From Scytolyngbya sp. HA4215-MV1 (GTDB taxonomy: Bacteria; Cyanobacteriota; Cyanobacteriia; Leptolyngbyales; Leptolyngbyaceae): 64,000 bases of DNA. The stretch spans positions 366,401 through 430,400 of the forward strand of contig JAHHIA010000002.1 in assembly GCA_019359045.1 (NCBI GenBank), written 5' to 3'. Positions 57,565 through 64,000 of the stretch are shown here, in pieces; the first letter of the stretch is position 1, and every line of letters begins with the position of its first letter. The notes below the pieces were generated by a model, which ran no database searches, was not told the origin of the DNA, and worked only from the letters and a program-made list of their open reading frames with translations. Position numbers and translations under genes: made by a program.

Positions 57565-58236
57565 TCACTCAATCTCACCTTGATGCTCGCAGTGGAACCC
57601 CCGATCGCGCCATTCATTCAGATCAACCTGAATCAGCGACAACATTTTAGTACAGCTAGGAGAATAAAACTGACTCACTCCTGCCCAGATCAAGCTACGA
57701 ACAACATCTAGTCCAGTCTTAAGGGCAGACTCTCGATTACCCGGCACCCCCTGTTCTGGGGCAATTTCTGTCTCGACCCAAATCCCATGCGCTCCTAGCA
57801 GAATCTGTGCCAACCATGTGGCTCTCGGTAAATGGCTTTGGGAGGTAATCAGTTTAACTCGGTGCACTCGCCATTGCTGTAAGATGGGCAACCCATAGTA
57901 GAAGTTATCGAATGTAGATTTGGCACACTGTTCTAACCAAACCCGCTGAATTGGAACCTGCGATCGCTGAAAAATTAGTGAGACACATGGAGCGGGCGAA
58001 CCCTGAGAGATCAAAACCGGCACTTCAGGATGACGCTTGAGCAATCGAGCCACATGAATTTCTCGACGAATACTACCGCCTAATACAAAAAAGGCATCTA
58101 CAGGTGACCGGGATGCTCGGTATAACGAGATCGCTGTCATCAGCCACCAACTGACCAACAAGATGCCAAGCACTAGTAGCGATCGCTTGAACCAAAGTCT
58201 TTTTTTAACCAACCGTATCCCCAAAAAGTGAGTCAT
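57565..58236 (-). CDS. YdcF family (DUF218) membrane protein
   Basis: 223 residues. One N-terminal helix (SLLVLGILLVSWWLMTAISLY), then the DUF218 fold with VDAFFVLGGSIRREI (~46-60), VLISQGSP and KSTFDNFYY and SQSHLPRA. Members are implicated in envelope or vancomycin-resistance-like steps in enterobacteria; substrate unknown in cyanobacteria. Possible operon with the gene 89 bases upstream. Confidence 0.85.
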   Translation of the reverse strand: MTHFLGIRLVKKRLWFKRSLLVLGILLVSWWLMTAISLYRASRSPVDAFFVLGGSIRREIHVARLLKRHPEVPVLISQGSPAPCVSLIFQRSQVPIQRVWLEQCAKSTFDNFYYGLPILQQWRVHRVKLITSQSHLPRATWLAQILLGAHGIWVETEIAPEQGVPGNRESALKTGLDVVRSLIWAGVSQFYSPSCTKMLSLIQVDLNEWRDRGFHCEHQGEIE

Positions 58237-58325
58237 CTTTAGGATTCACTCAATTCAGTTTGATTACCAGCCCAATTCGGGAAGCAGCCCTTGCCCCATC
58301 CAGCCAGGTCGGAACAAGCTCACGT

Positions 58326-59168
58326 TTAAGGCTGATTGGGCAATTTTTTGGGCTGATTGAGTTTTTGGGCAGGCTTCGGCTTCGGCGGCGGAATGAAGTA
58401 GAGTTGCCCTTTTTCATTTTTGGCAGGTTTAGCACCCATGGCTAGTAGGGCTTGCGTTGCCCTGGAAAGCGTCAGTTTGTCATTAATCTGCACAGCTTGC
58501 ATAAAAACATCTGACCAAGCCTGGAACCGTGCCGAAACACTATCTGGATCTCGCTTCAAAAAGTCTGCGGTCTGTTGAAAAACAGCGCCAATCTGAGCAT
58601 AAGGTGTTCCCTGCGTCCATGTAGATGCCATTTCGTAAGAATGAATTGCGCCAGGGACATCTCCCAATAACAGAAGCTGATCAAGACCCATCAAGCGCCA
58701 AACCAAAAAAGCTTTCGGGTTGTTTTGGGGAGAGAGTGCGATCGTCCCTCGCTTCATCAGCTTCACTGCCAGTTCTGGATCTCCTTGGTAGTAAGAAATA
58801 CTTGTTGACACAAACAAGTAGGACTCCACAAAGCGGGGATCGAGGCGAGTAATAATGTCAAAATACTCAGCATTGAGGCGATAGCCGGTTTTCAGCCGTG
58901 CGGGTTCATCACCAAAATATTGCAGAAAGTTTAAGAACGTCCAACTGGCAATAATATTGTCGAAACCGAAGGTGGGCGCATTTTTTAGAAGATTCAGCCG
59001 AATTTCCTCTTGTTGCTCCGCTTGCTTGGGATTATCTAAATTGAGCGCAATCTGTTTCAGTCGATTGCTCTGCATCAACACAATTCCCAACACAGAGACT
59101 CCGGCAACTAGTGCCGTAATCAAAGTTCCAGCCCAGTTTGCAAGCGGCTTGGTTGACGTTGCTTCCAT
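58326..59168 (-). CDS. Membrane-anchored TPR-like protein of unknown function
   Basis: 280 residues. An N-terminal helix (WAGTLITALVAGVSVLGIVLM) anchors it; helical repeats follow (YFDIITRLDPRFVESYLFVS, GDPELAVKLMKRGTIAL, GDVPGAIHSYEMASTW). A Lys/Pro-rich tail ends it. Resembles conserved cyanobacterial hypothetical proteins. Function unknown. Confidence 0.75.
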   Translation of the reverse strand: MEATSTKPLANWAGTLITALVAGVSVLGIVLMQSNRLKQIALNLDNPKQAEQQEEIRLNLLKNAPTFGFDNIIASWTFLNFLQYFGDEPARLKTGYRLNAEYFDIITRLDPRFVESYLFVSTSISYYQGDPELAVKLMKRGTIALSPQNNPKAFLVWRLMGLDQLLLLGDVPGAIHSYEMASTWTQGTPYAQIGAVFQQTADFLKRDPDSVSARFQAWSDVFMQAVQINDKLTLSRATQALLAMGAKPAKNEKGQLYFIPPPKPKPAQKLNQPKKLPNQP

Positions 59169-59586
59169 GCTATCTACGCTCTCTCATTTCTCACTATCTC
59201 AGCTTTCTACAAAATCGCATCCACAAGAACCGCAAGAATGACTGAAGAACTGCTGATTGCGACTTCATCATAGCGGACAGCTCACAGCAGCGAGAAATCT
59301 ATTTTTCAATTAAAAATAAAAAATTTAACAAAGTTTACCTGGCAATCTATACATGATTCGAGGAAATTTGGTTTAGATTAGCAGGAAAGGACTTGGCCCT
59401 AGACTAGACATTTGGCTGATGCAAAGCCAGCATAGGATAAGCAGTAATGGCAAAACTAAATCAGCCACTCTTTCAACTGGCACATTCCTGCTTTGGTTGT
59501 CTTTAGCGACCTGATTATCTTGGGACTAAGTTCTTTGCTTCTCAGACACCGCCAACTTCATTCATAATCCTTTCCAACCTCTCCAC
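59169..59586. other. Divergent promoter region with AT-rich tract
   Basis: About 420 bases upstream of both the TPR-like gene and ctpA. An AT-rich block lies at 59300-59335. No gene or strong hairpin seen. Confidence 0.5.
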
Positions 59587-60891
59587 ATGATCCCTACCCC
59601 CAAGCGCGCTTACTTCTCTCAAGCTCTTTTCTGCGGTGGTCTTGCCGCAGCGACTGCAGTTGTCTCCTTGGTGGGACCTGGTCTGACTCGCTCTGTTCGA
59701 GCTGCACTGCAAGACAGCCCTAAAACTGTTTTGGACGAAGCGTGGCAGATTGTGAATCGCGAGTATGTTGATGGCACTTTTAATCAAGTCGATTGGCAAG
59801 CCACGCGACAAACATTACTGAACAAAAATTACAACTCACGGGAGCAAGCCTATACGGCGCTGAGATCGGCCCTGGAGCAGTTGCAAGATCCCTATACCCG
59901 CTTTATGGATCCCAAACAGTATGAAGCACTCAGCAATCAGACTTCTGGAGAATTGTCTGGGGTTGGGATGCGGCTGGAATTGAATGAGAAAACCAAGGTT
60001 TTGACCGTGGTTGAACCCATCGAAAATTCTCCTGCGCTCAAGGCGGGAATTCAATCGGGTGATCAAATTTTGGCAGTGGACGATAAGCCAACTCAGGGCT
60101 TGAATGTGGAGAAAGCCTCCGAGTTGATTCGAGGCGATGTAGGAAGTAAGGTTAAGCTGCGAGTGCGACGACAAGGGCGCGCAGATTTTGATGTAGCCAT
60201 TACTCGGGCTCGAATTGAACTGCCGACTGTGCGCTATAGCCTCCAGCAAGAGGGTAAAAATCGGATTGGTTATATCCGCCTCAATGAGTTCAGCGCTCAT
60301 GCGGCTGATCAAATGCGCCGAGCCATCAAAGATCTCTCGAACCAGAAGGTAGATGCTTTTGTGTTAGACCTGCGGGGTAATCCGGGTGGGTTATTGCAGG
60401 CAAGTATTGATATTTCTCGGATGTGGATGAATGCTGGCTCGATCGTCCGTACGGTCGATCGCCAAGGCAATAGTGAAGAAATTGCAGCAAACCGCACAGC
60501 CTTAACCAACTTGCCTCTGGCTATTTTGGTGGATGGCAACTCTGCGAGTTCCAGTGAAATTTTGACTGGTGCGTTGAAAGATAATAAGCGTGCCGTGATT
60601 GTTGGCAGTCAGACTTTTGGTAAAGCCCTGGTGCAATCGGTGCATACCCTCTCGGATGGGTCGGGGCTAGCAGTGACGATCGCCCACTATTACACTCCCA
60701 ATGGCACAGACATTAGCCACAAGGGTATTACCCCAGATATTCTGTCGGATTTGAATGACAGTCAGCGTCAAACGCTTTCTTCCAATCCTAAGTTGATTGG
60801 CACAAAAGAGGATCCCCAATATGCTAAAGCCGTAACGGTTCTGCAAACGGCTGCCCTGAATGTGCGAAATGGGGTACAAGCGACTCGTTAA
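59587..60891 (+). CDS. ctpA: Carboxyl-terminal processing protease (S41 family)
   Basis: 434 residues. A signal peptide (residues ~1-41, AAATAVVSLVGPGLTRSVRA), PDZ domain (~105-185; SGVGMRLELN, GDQILAVDDKPT) and S41 protease core. The catalytic Ser is in NSASSSEIL and Lys in SQTFGKALVQ (Ser/Lys dyad). In cyanobacteria such lumenal or periplasmic proteases process the D1 precursor of photosystem II; paralogues CtpB/CtpC exist, so the exact paralogue is not certain. The psb28 gene lies ~1 kb downstream on the other strand. Confidence 0.93.
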   Translation: MIPTPKRAYFSQALFCGGLAAATAVVSLVGPGLTRSVRAALQDSPKTVLDEAWQIVNREYVDGTFNQVDWQATRQTLLNKNYNSREQAYTALRSALEQLQDPYTRFMDPKQYEALSNQTSGELSGVGMRLELNEKTKVLTVVEPIENSPALKAGIQSGDQILAVDDKPTQGLNVEKASELIRGDVGSKVKLRVRRQGRADFDVAITRARIELPTVRYSLQQEGKNRIGYIRLNEFSAHAADQMRRAIKDLSNQKVDAFVLDLRGNPGGLLQASIDISRMWMNAGSIVRTVDRQGNSEEIAANRTALTNLPLAILVDGNSASSSEILTGALKDNKRAVIVGSQTFGKALVQSVHTLSDGSGLAVTIAHYYTPNGTDISHKGITPDILSDLNDSQRQTLSSNPKLIGTKEDPQYAKAVTVLQTAALNVRNGVQATR

Positions 60892-60908
60892 GTCAGTCTT
60901 TCTTTTTG

Positions 60909-60944
60909 AAAAAAAACAGCCTCTTTTGTAGGGGCTGTTTTTTT
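60909..60944. terminator. Bidirectional terminator after ctpA and moaB
   Basis: A GC-containing stem AACAGCC/GGCTGTT flanked by eight A on one side and seven T on the other, loop of eleven. It ends ctpA on the plus strand, and the A-run gives a U-tract for the minus-strand transcript from moaB. Confidence 0.85.
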
Positions 60945-61104
60945 GATTCAGTAATCCAGATTTTAGGAGGTCAAGCGGAGAAGGGGGCAGAAGGTTTACA
61001 AAAGCGAGGGCTTATAATAATTCACAGCCTTTTCAGGGGGTTAACATCCATCTCTCCATCGGCTTCTCACCGCGCCTTTTCGTCTGAAAACTGCTGCCCT
61101 TGCA

Positions 61105-61617
61105 TTACAGTCGCAATTGATCTACCAGATGAGCTAATTCTGGCAAAATCAGTTTTTCGATCGCTAAGCGAACTGCATGAGTAGAACCGGGCAGTGAAAA
61201 AATGAGTTTATTGCGGTAAACGCCTGCGATCGCCCGTGAAGCCATAGCACGTGAGCCAATTTCTTGATAGCTGAGCCAGCGAAACAGTTCGCCAAATCCA
61301 GGCAGTTGCTTGTCTAACAACGCGGCGATCGCGTCGTAAGTCGTGTCTCTCGAAGCAATGCCCGTGCCACCGTTAAAAATGAAGGCATCTAAATTCGATC
61401 GCTGACTGAGATCCACAAGCTGTTCACGAATTTGGGTCGGCTCATCCTTAACCAGGGCATACCAACCAATCGAGTGCCCGGCTGCTTGCAGAAGCTGCTG
61501 AGCCATCTGCCCGCTACGATCGGTCTCAGGGGTGCGCGTATCACTCACTGTAATCACAGCACAATTGACCACGCTTCCTGGTAAATCTGGATGGGGAAGT
61601 ACAACCGGATGAGCCAC
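61105..61617 (-). CDS. moaB: Molybdenum cofactor biosynthesis protein (MoaB/MogA type)
   Basis: 170 residues. The MoCF signatures are intact: VITVSDTRT (~21-29), FNGGTGIASRDTTYDAI (~80-96), and SLPGSTHAVRLAIEKLILPEL near the C-terminus. It acts in molybdopterin adenylation in the cytoplasm. MoaB and MogA are hard to tell apart by reading; the short length fits either. It follows psb28 by 12 bases on the same strand. Confidence 0.88.
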   Translation of the reverse strand: MAHPVVLPHPDLPGSVVNCAVITVSDTRTPETDRSGQMAQQLLQAAGHSIGWYALVKDEPTQIREQLVDLSQRSNLDAFIFNGGTGIASRDTTYDAIAALLDKQLPGFGELFRWLSYQEIGSRAMASRAIAGVYRNKLIFSLPGSTHAVRLAIEKLILPELAHLVDQLRL

Positions 61618-61629
61618 GCTGTTGTTGCC

Positions 61630-61968
61630 CTATGAGGATTTGCTGAAGCCTAAACCGTGCTCTGTGGCGTAGCGTTCCATGAATCGCATAAAGCGCTCCC
61701 AATCTCCTAGCGACCGAATGATGTAGGTAGCTTCCAGCGCTTTAGGCTGACCATTGACAAACTTCGCTTTGACTTCGCGTGTAGAGAGTTCGCCTTCTTC
61801 GTCAATCAGGTACATGCCAGTAATGTCTTCAGTCGCACTATTGCTAAGGGCGATCGGATCTTCAAAGTAGAAGGTTGCTGTACCATTGGTGCCATCTTTT
61901 GCACGGGTCAGCCGCACGTCCGGCACGACTTCTTCATTAATCCCTCTGGAAAACTGAATTTGAGCCAT
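61630..61968 (-). CDS. psb28: Photosystem II assembly protein Psb28
   Basis: 112 residues. The whole family core is present: [50 protein letters not shown] and [20 protein letters not shown]. It binds transiently to PSII intermediates containing CP47 on the cytosolic face. Twelve bases upstream of moaB; likely one transcript despite unrelated roles. Confidence 0.97.
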   Translation of the reverse strand: MAQIQFSRGINEEVVPDVRLTRAKDGTNGTATFYFEDPIALSNSATEDITGMYLIDEEGELSTREVKAKFVNGQPKALEATYIIRSLGDWERFMRFMERYATEHGLGFSKSS

Positions 61969-62118
61969 AATCTTGGTTTAAATCTTGAACGACAAGTTCT
62001 TAATGCTTCTTTCATCATACGAAACTGTCGGTCTTAACAAAAGTTAAAATCTTGAAAACTTTTTCTCATTTTTCATTCATCTGAATGATTGGACTCATGA
62101 GTGAACTTGAAAGATTAG

Positions 62119-62165
62119 GCGGAAGAGATTGGGCTTTAGCTACCCTCAAGTCCAATCTCTTCCGC
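62119..62165 (-). terminator. Hairpin downstream of the SLH gene
   Basis: A perfect 14-bp stem (62119-62132 / 62152-62165; GCGGAAGAGATTGG) lies 25 bases past the SLH stop on the minus strand. The following minus-strand bases are T-rich (TAATCTTTC). Confidence 0.7.
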
Positions 62166-62189
62166 AATCATCTAAACCACGGGGAACGG

Positions 62190-64000
62190 TTAGAACGAAA
62201 TGATATAGGGAGAGTTAATGACCGAAACTCGTGACTGCGTTGCCAACGCTTGATAGACCATGGAAGCGACTTCGGCGCGGGTTGCTGATCGCGCCGGATC
62301 AAGCAGTTGGGGTGAAGGATAACCCGTCACGATTTTATTTTGAGTTGCGGTGGCTACTTCGTCCTGTGCATAGTCGGGAATCGTAGTGCGATCGCGGTAG
62401 ACATTCAAAAGACTTAAACTACCTCCCGTTAAACCCAAGCCATTGACTAGAGAGAGAATCACCTGTGCCCGTAGAATGTTGTCACCTGGTTTAAAAGTGT
62501 TGTCTGGAAAACCGGAAATAAACCCGCCCTGGTATGCCTGTTCAATGACTGATTTTGCCCAAAAATTTGCTGGGACATCAGAAAAGCTGGGCAAACTTCG
62601 TTTGGGTTGAGGATTAAATGCTTGCACAATCAAAGCCGCGTATTGTGCTCGATTCATCAACGAATCAGGCTGGAAGCTGCCATCCTCAAAGCCGCGAATC
62701 AGGCTCTGGCTGGCTAGCCCCAAAATGAAATTGCTTGCCCAATGCCCAGTGATGTCTGTAAAGGTCGGTGATGACGTGTTACCGGGTTCCACAATATAAG
62801 GCGAGACAATGGCAGGGACTTTGCCATCGGCAACGAGTGCCTGGTAGACCAGTGCAGTCACTTCGGCACGGGTGATGTCCCGCATTGGCTCAAGCTGATT
62901 AACAACGGGATAGTTGACAACCATTCGCCGTTGGGTAGCAGTTGCAATCGAGTTAGTGGCATAACTGGGAATCTGTGCCCGATCGCCATAAGCCATTAAA
63001 GAGTTAGGGGTGCCTCCACTGAGGCTGAGTCCACTTACCAGGGAGACGATCGCCTGAACCCGAGTCAAATTTTGGTTGGGGCGAAACGTGCTATCGGGAA
63101 AACCACTGACGAAGCCCATCTGATCAGCTTTAGCGATCGCAGCATACGCCCAAAAGGTTTGGGGCACATCTGAGAAAGCCGTACCCGGACGCTTGGCAGG
63201 TAAGTTAAAGGTCTTTGCTAGCAAAGCAGCATATTGAGCGCGGTTAATCGCCGCCTCTGGCTGAAAGGAACCATCAGGTAGACCGCTCACCAATCCCTTA
63301 TCTGCCAGGGTAGCAATAAAGGCTTCTGCCCAATGACCGCCCGTATCCGTAAAACCTCCAGGTCGAGGGGTTGGGATTGGGGTTGGGATTGGGGTGGGTG
63401 TGGGTGTGGGTGTGGGTGTGGGTGTCGGCGTGGGGGTTGGCGTCGGCAAATCAATGCCAATAAACTCAATCTGCCCCTGTACCTTCATCGGATTGAGCTG
63501 ATTGCCTGCTGAGATCAAGGCGCGGGCGGTGGCATTTTGTAAATCAAACTCAGCATTGTCTCGAAAAATGTTGCCACCGGGATCTTGCTGATTACCCAGG
63601 TCTGGAAAGGCTTGATTGGTAACGACAACCCCCTGGCTAGTATTTTTTTCGACGACATTATTTCGCAACACGGGACGCACATTATCTGACAAGACAATGC
63701 CCGATCGATTCTCAAAGATGCGGTTATCTGCCAGTAAGGGGGCAGCATCGTTATTCAACGCGATGCCATAGCCAGTTTGCTGGCACACATTGCGACGAAA
63801 TTCCCCTTTCGAGTTGCGGACGATCGTTATGCCACTGGCAGCATTCTGAAAAAAGACATTGTCCACCACAATGGGATTAGCGGTTCCGGTGGTGAAAATG
63901 CCTTCTCGCTTGCAGTTGACAAACGTATTATTGGCGATCGTCGGAGTGGTAGACTCAACCCAAATGCCTGTGCCGCGAATCTCTGCATTGGTAACGGTGA
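62190..64000 (-). CDS. Beta-helix/SLH-domain surface protein, 5' truncated
   Basis: The frame is still open at base 64000, so the start is outside the window; the GTG at 63869 is internal. The visible N-terminal part (~160 residues from 64000) has NosD/right-handed beta-helix repeats (N-N-x-F, ENRSGIVLSDN, VVEKNTSQG). A Thr-Pro linker of about 29 residues follows. Two triplets of SLH domains fill the rest: GHWAEAFIATL, TFWAYAAIAKA, SYATNSIATAT, then GHWASNFILGL, NFWAKSVIEQA, DYAQDEVATAT. SLH binds cell-wall polymers, so the protein should be anchored at the cell surface or outer membrane. The second triplet is a duplicate of the first. Confidence 0.88.
   Translation of the reverse strand, partial: TVTNAEIRGTGIWVESTTPTIANNTFVNCKREGIFTTGTANPIVVDNVFFQNAASGITIVRNSKGEFRRNVCQQTGYGIALNNDAAPLLADNRIFENRSGIVLSDNVRPVLRNNVVEKNTSQGVVVTNQAFPDLGNQQDPGGNIFRDNAEFDLQNATARALISAGNQLNPMKVQGQIEFIGIDLPTPTPTPTPTPTPTPTPTPIPTPIPTPRPGGFTDTGGHWAEAFIATLADKGLVSGLPDGSFQPEAAINRAQYAALLAKTFNLPAKRPGTAFSDVPQTFWAYAAIAKADQMGFVSGFPDSTFRPNQNLTRVQAIVSLVSGLSLSGGTPNSLMAYGDRAQIPSYATNSIATATQRRMVVNYPVVNQLEPMRDITRAEVTALVYQALVADGKVPAIVSPYIVEPGNTSSPTFTDITGHWASNFILGLASQSLIRGFEDGSFQPDSLMNRAQYAALIVQAFNPQPKRSLPSFSDVPANFWAKSVIEQAYQGGFISGFPDNTFKPGDNILRAQVILSLVNGLGLTGGSLSLLNVYRDRTTIPDYAQDEVATATQNKIVTGYPSPQLLDPARSATRAEVASMVYQALATQSRVSVINSPYIISF
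63366..63446 (-). repeat. Hexanucleotide repeat encoding the Thr-Pro linker
   Basis: GGGTGT-type six-base units are repeated many times in the plus strand, giving PTPTPT on the coding strand. Because the unit is a multiple of three, copy changes would keep the frame, so linker length may vary between strains. Confidence 0.8.

Noticed and set aside
63366-63446. CRISPR or tandem array
   Set aside because: The six-base units encode the Thr-Pro linker of the SLH protein and have no spacers.

Overview
The window is chromosomal DNA of a cyanobacterium, most likely a filamentous one. The evidence is two photosystem II assembly genes (psb27, psb28), a lumenal-type Ctp protease, many GCGATCGC (HIP1) octamers inside and between genes, a set of glycosyltransferases resembling the hormogonium polysaccharide genes, an S-layer-homology (SLH) protein of the cyanobacterial outer-membrane type, and several small proteins or DUF families known mainly from cyanobacteria. 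I saw no tRNA, rRNA, CRISPR array, transposase or prophage. It reads as an ordinary core/accessory mosaic with several small conserved operons. Both ends cut a gene: an ECF sigma factor at the left and an SLH/beta-helix protein at the right.

Layout. 1-5.5 kb: ECF sigma factor with its anti-sigma factor, a gamma-glutamylcyclotransferase-like gene, leuS. 5.9-12.8 kb: a secreted 12-TPR protein; then Anbu (a proteasome-like peptidase), a convergent Met-rich zinc-ribbon gene, a circularly permuted ATP-grasp and an alpha-E protein (the known Anbu neighbourhood); then ruvA. 13-17 kb: nucleobase uptake and salvage (cytosine permease, uracil phosphoribosyltransferase, ureidoglycolate-lyase-like). 17-22.7 kb: BON-like, DUF2301, SAM hydrolase (DUF62), a 51-residue protein, tldD, DUF1361. 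22.7-26.3 kb: a three-gene operon with a lipoprotein that fuses a solute-binding domain to a von Willebrand A domain, a coiled-coil membrane protein and a second solute-binding protein, without any permease. 26.3-31.7 kb: a four-gene minus-strand polysaccharide cluster (candidate hpsP, hpsO, hpsN, hpsL). 32.7-37.2 kb: small secreted and membrane proteins, an APH-like/AAA kinase fusion, rplY, purA.

37.5-42.9 kb is a signalling block: response regulator-PP2C phosphatase, diguanylate cyclase, an anti-sigma-kinase-like ATPase, a STAS protein and a PAS-PAS adenylate cyclase. It joins partner switching to two second messengers. The two cyclases carry the same N-terminal module, with HGD motifs at identical residue numbers. 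43.5-50 kb: adenosine-deaminase-like enzyme, a perfect 52-bp palindrome, psb27, pstSCAB with a possible Pho box, and a stop-interrupted reading frame. 50-59 kb: RRM RNA-binding protein, pgsA, small proteins, a 1257-residue MASE1/PAS/GAF histidine kinase, DUF2103, clpS, YdcF family. 59.6-64 kb: ctp protease, moaB/mogA, psb28, and the SLH protein with six SLH domains.

Most promising for follow-up are the Anbu neighbourhood with its Met-rich zinc-ribbon neighbour, the VWA/solute-binding operon, and the partner-switch/second-messenger block with its shared unnamed module. All functional calls rest on motif reading of the sequence; no database search was run.
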